13,745 nucleotides of DNA from Leclercia sp. UBA7405 (GTDB lineage Bacteria > Pseudomonadota > Gammaproteobacteria > Enterobacterales > Enterobacteriaceae): assembly GCA_002469605.1 (NCBI GenBank), contig DKMV01000058.1:1-13745 (forward strand). Direction: 5' to 3'. Each line of letters opens with the position of its first letter. Position 1 is the stretch's first letter. The notes under the pieces are model-generated. The model saw only the letters and a list, made by a program, of their open reading frames with translations, did not search any database and had not been told where the DNA came from. Positions 13,478-13,745 of the stretch are shown one piece after another. Both the position numbers and the translations under genes were made by a program.

Positions 13478-13745
13478 GTGTATTGAGTAAATTTTCTCTG
13501 ATTTTTTTGTTTGTTTTTGGTCAGTTAACTTTCTCGTTCGGCGCGATGGCCGATGACAACGCTGAGAACAAAGGGTGGTTTGCGACTTTTACCGACAACG
13601 TAGCGCAAACCTGGAATGAACCTGAACACTATGATCTCTACGTGCCTGCTATCACCTGGCATGCGCGGTTCGCTTACGACAAAGACAAGACCGACCGCTA
13701 CAATGAACGCCCCTGGGGTGCGGGCATTGGCCAGTCGCGCTGGGA
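13474..13745 (+). CDS. pagP: Lipid A palmitoyltransferase PagP, N-terminal part
   Basis: Outer-membrane beta-barrel enzyme that moves palmitate from phospholipids to lipid A, in E. coli and Salmonella under PhoP/PhoQ. Seen: 90 codons before the right edge (family about 186-195 aa). The signal peptide has a hydrophobic core [12 protein letters not shown] and probably ends after GAMA. The mature region contains the strongly conserved [19 protein letters not shown] with catalytic H63 (H33 of mature E. coli PagP), then DRYNERPWG. The other catalytic residues lie beyond the window. No ATG is in frame at the right place: GTG 13474 is chosen, and TTG 13483 is the alternative. I found no full PhoP box upstream, only a single GTTTA half-site near 13379. 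Confidence 0.93.
   Translation, partial: MSVLSKFSLIFLFVFGQLTFSFGAMADDNAENKGWFATFTDNVAQTWNEPEHYDLYVPAITWHARFAYDKDKTDRYNERPWGAGIGQSRW

Noticed and set aside
1..13745. CRISPR array, tRNA, rRNA, insertion sequence, prophage or toxin-antitoxin pair
   Set aside because: No regularly spaced repeats, no tRNA-like cloverleaf ends, no transposase or integrase motifs, and no paired small toxin-antitoxin genes were seen on either strand.

Overview
The window looks like chromosomal core sequence of a member of the Enterobacteriaceae. The order dsbG / ahpC-ahpF / uspG / ybdR / rnk / rna / dcuC / pagP matches the E. coli K-12 neighbourhood, and the proteins read as close orthologues. Methionine-salvage genes (mtnB, mtnC) sit beside ybdL, as in Klebsiella/Enterobacter-like relatives and unlike E. 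coli K-12. Genus is an inference; no rRNA or other marker is present.

Layout. (1) 1-2293: mtnC (runs off the left edge) and mtnB read leftward with a 4-base overlap. ybdL reads rightward from a shared promoter region with MetJ-type met boxes. Together they cover late steps of recycling methylthioadenosine to methionine. (2) 2385-4269: leftward ybdO (LysR-type regulator) and dsbG (periplasmic disulfide isomerase, probable TTG start). (3) 4270-6995: peroxide-defence block. A 353-bp divergent region holds two OxyR-type 37-bp operators, an extended -10 promoter and a terminator upstream of ahpC; together they outline a possible ~104-nt OxyR-controlled RNA. ahpC and ahpF are separated by 243 bp with an ERIC element and a perfect terminator-like hairpin. 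(4) 7067-8950: divergent uspG and ybdR around a perfect 9-3-9 dyad. (5) 8953-9589: a probable overlooked 29-aa single-span membrane protein tail-to-tail with ybdR, then rnk. (6) 9590-9978: structured DNA with a strong terminator just upstream of rnk. (7) 9979-12873: a rightward flavin-reductase-like gene inserted between rnk and rna, then rna (RNase I) and dcuC. The citrate-fermentation locus that separates rna from dcuC in E. coli is absent. (8) 12874-13745: a 600-bp gap with a putative FNR-controlled dcuC promoter, then the start of pagP (cut by the right edge).

Overall, much of the window serves redox and stress physiology: AhpC/AhpF detoxify peroxides, DsbG protects and isomerises periplasmic thiols, UspG is a stress protein, and PagP remodels lipid A. 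I see no mobile element, tRNA, rRNA, CRISPR array or defence cassette. The candidates for something undescribed are small: the dsbG-ahpC transcript, the 29-aa protein, the structured rnk leader or sRNA, and the uspG/ybdR operator.
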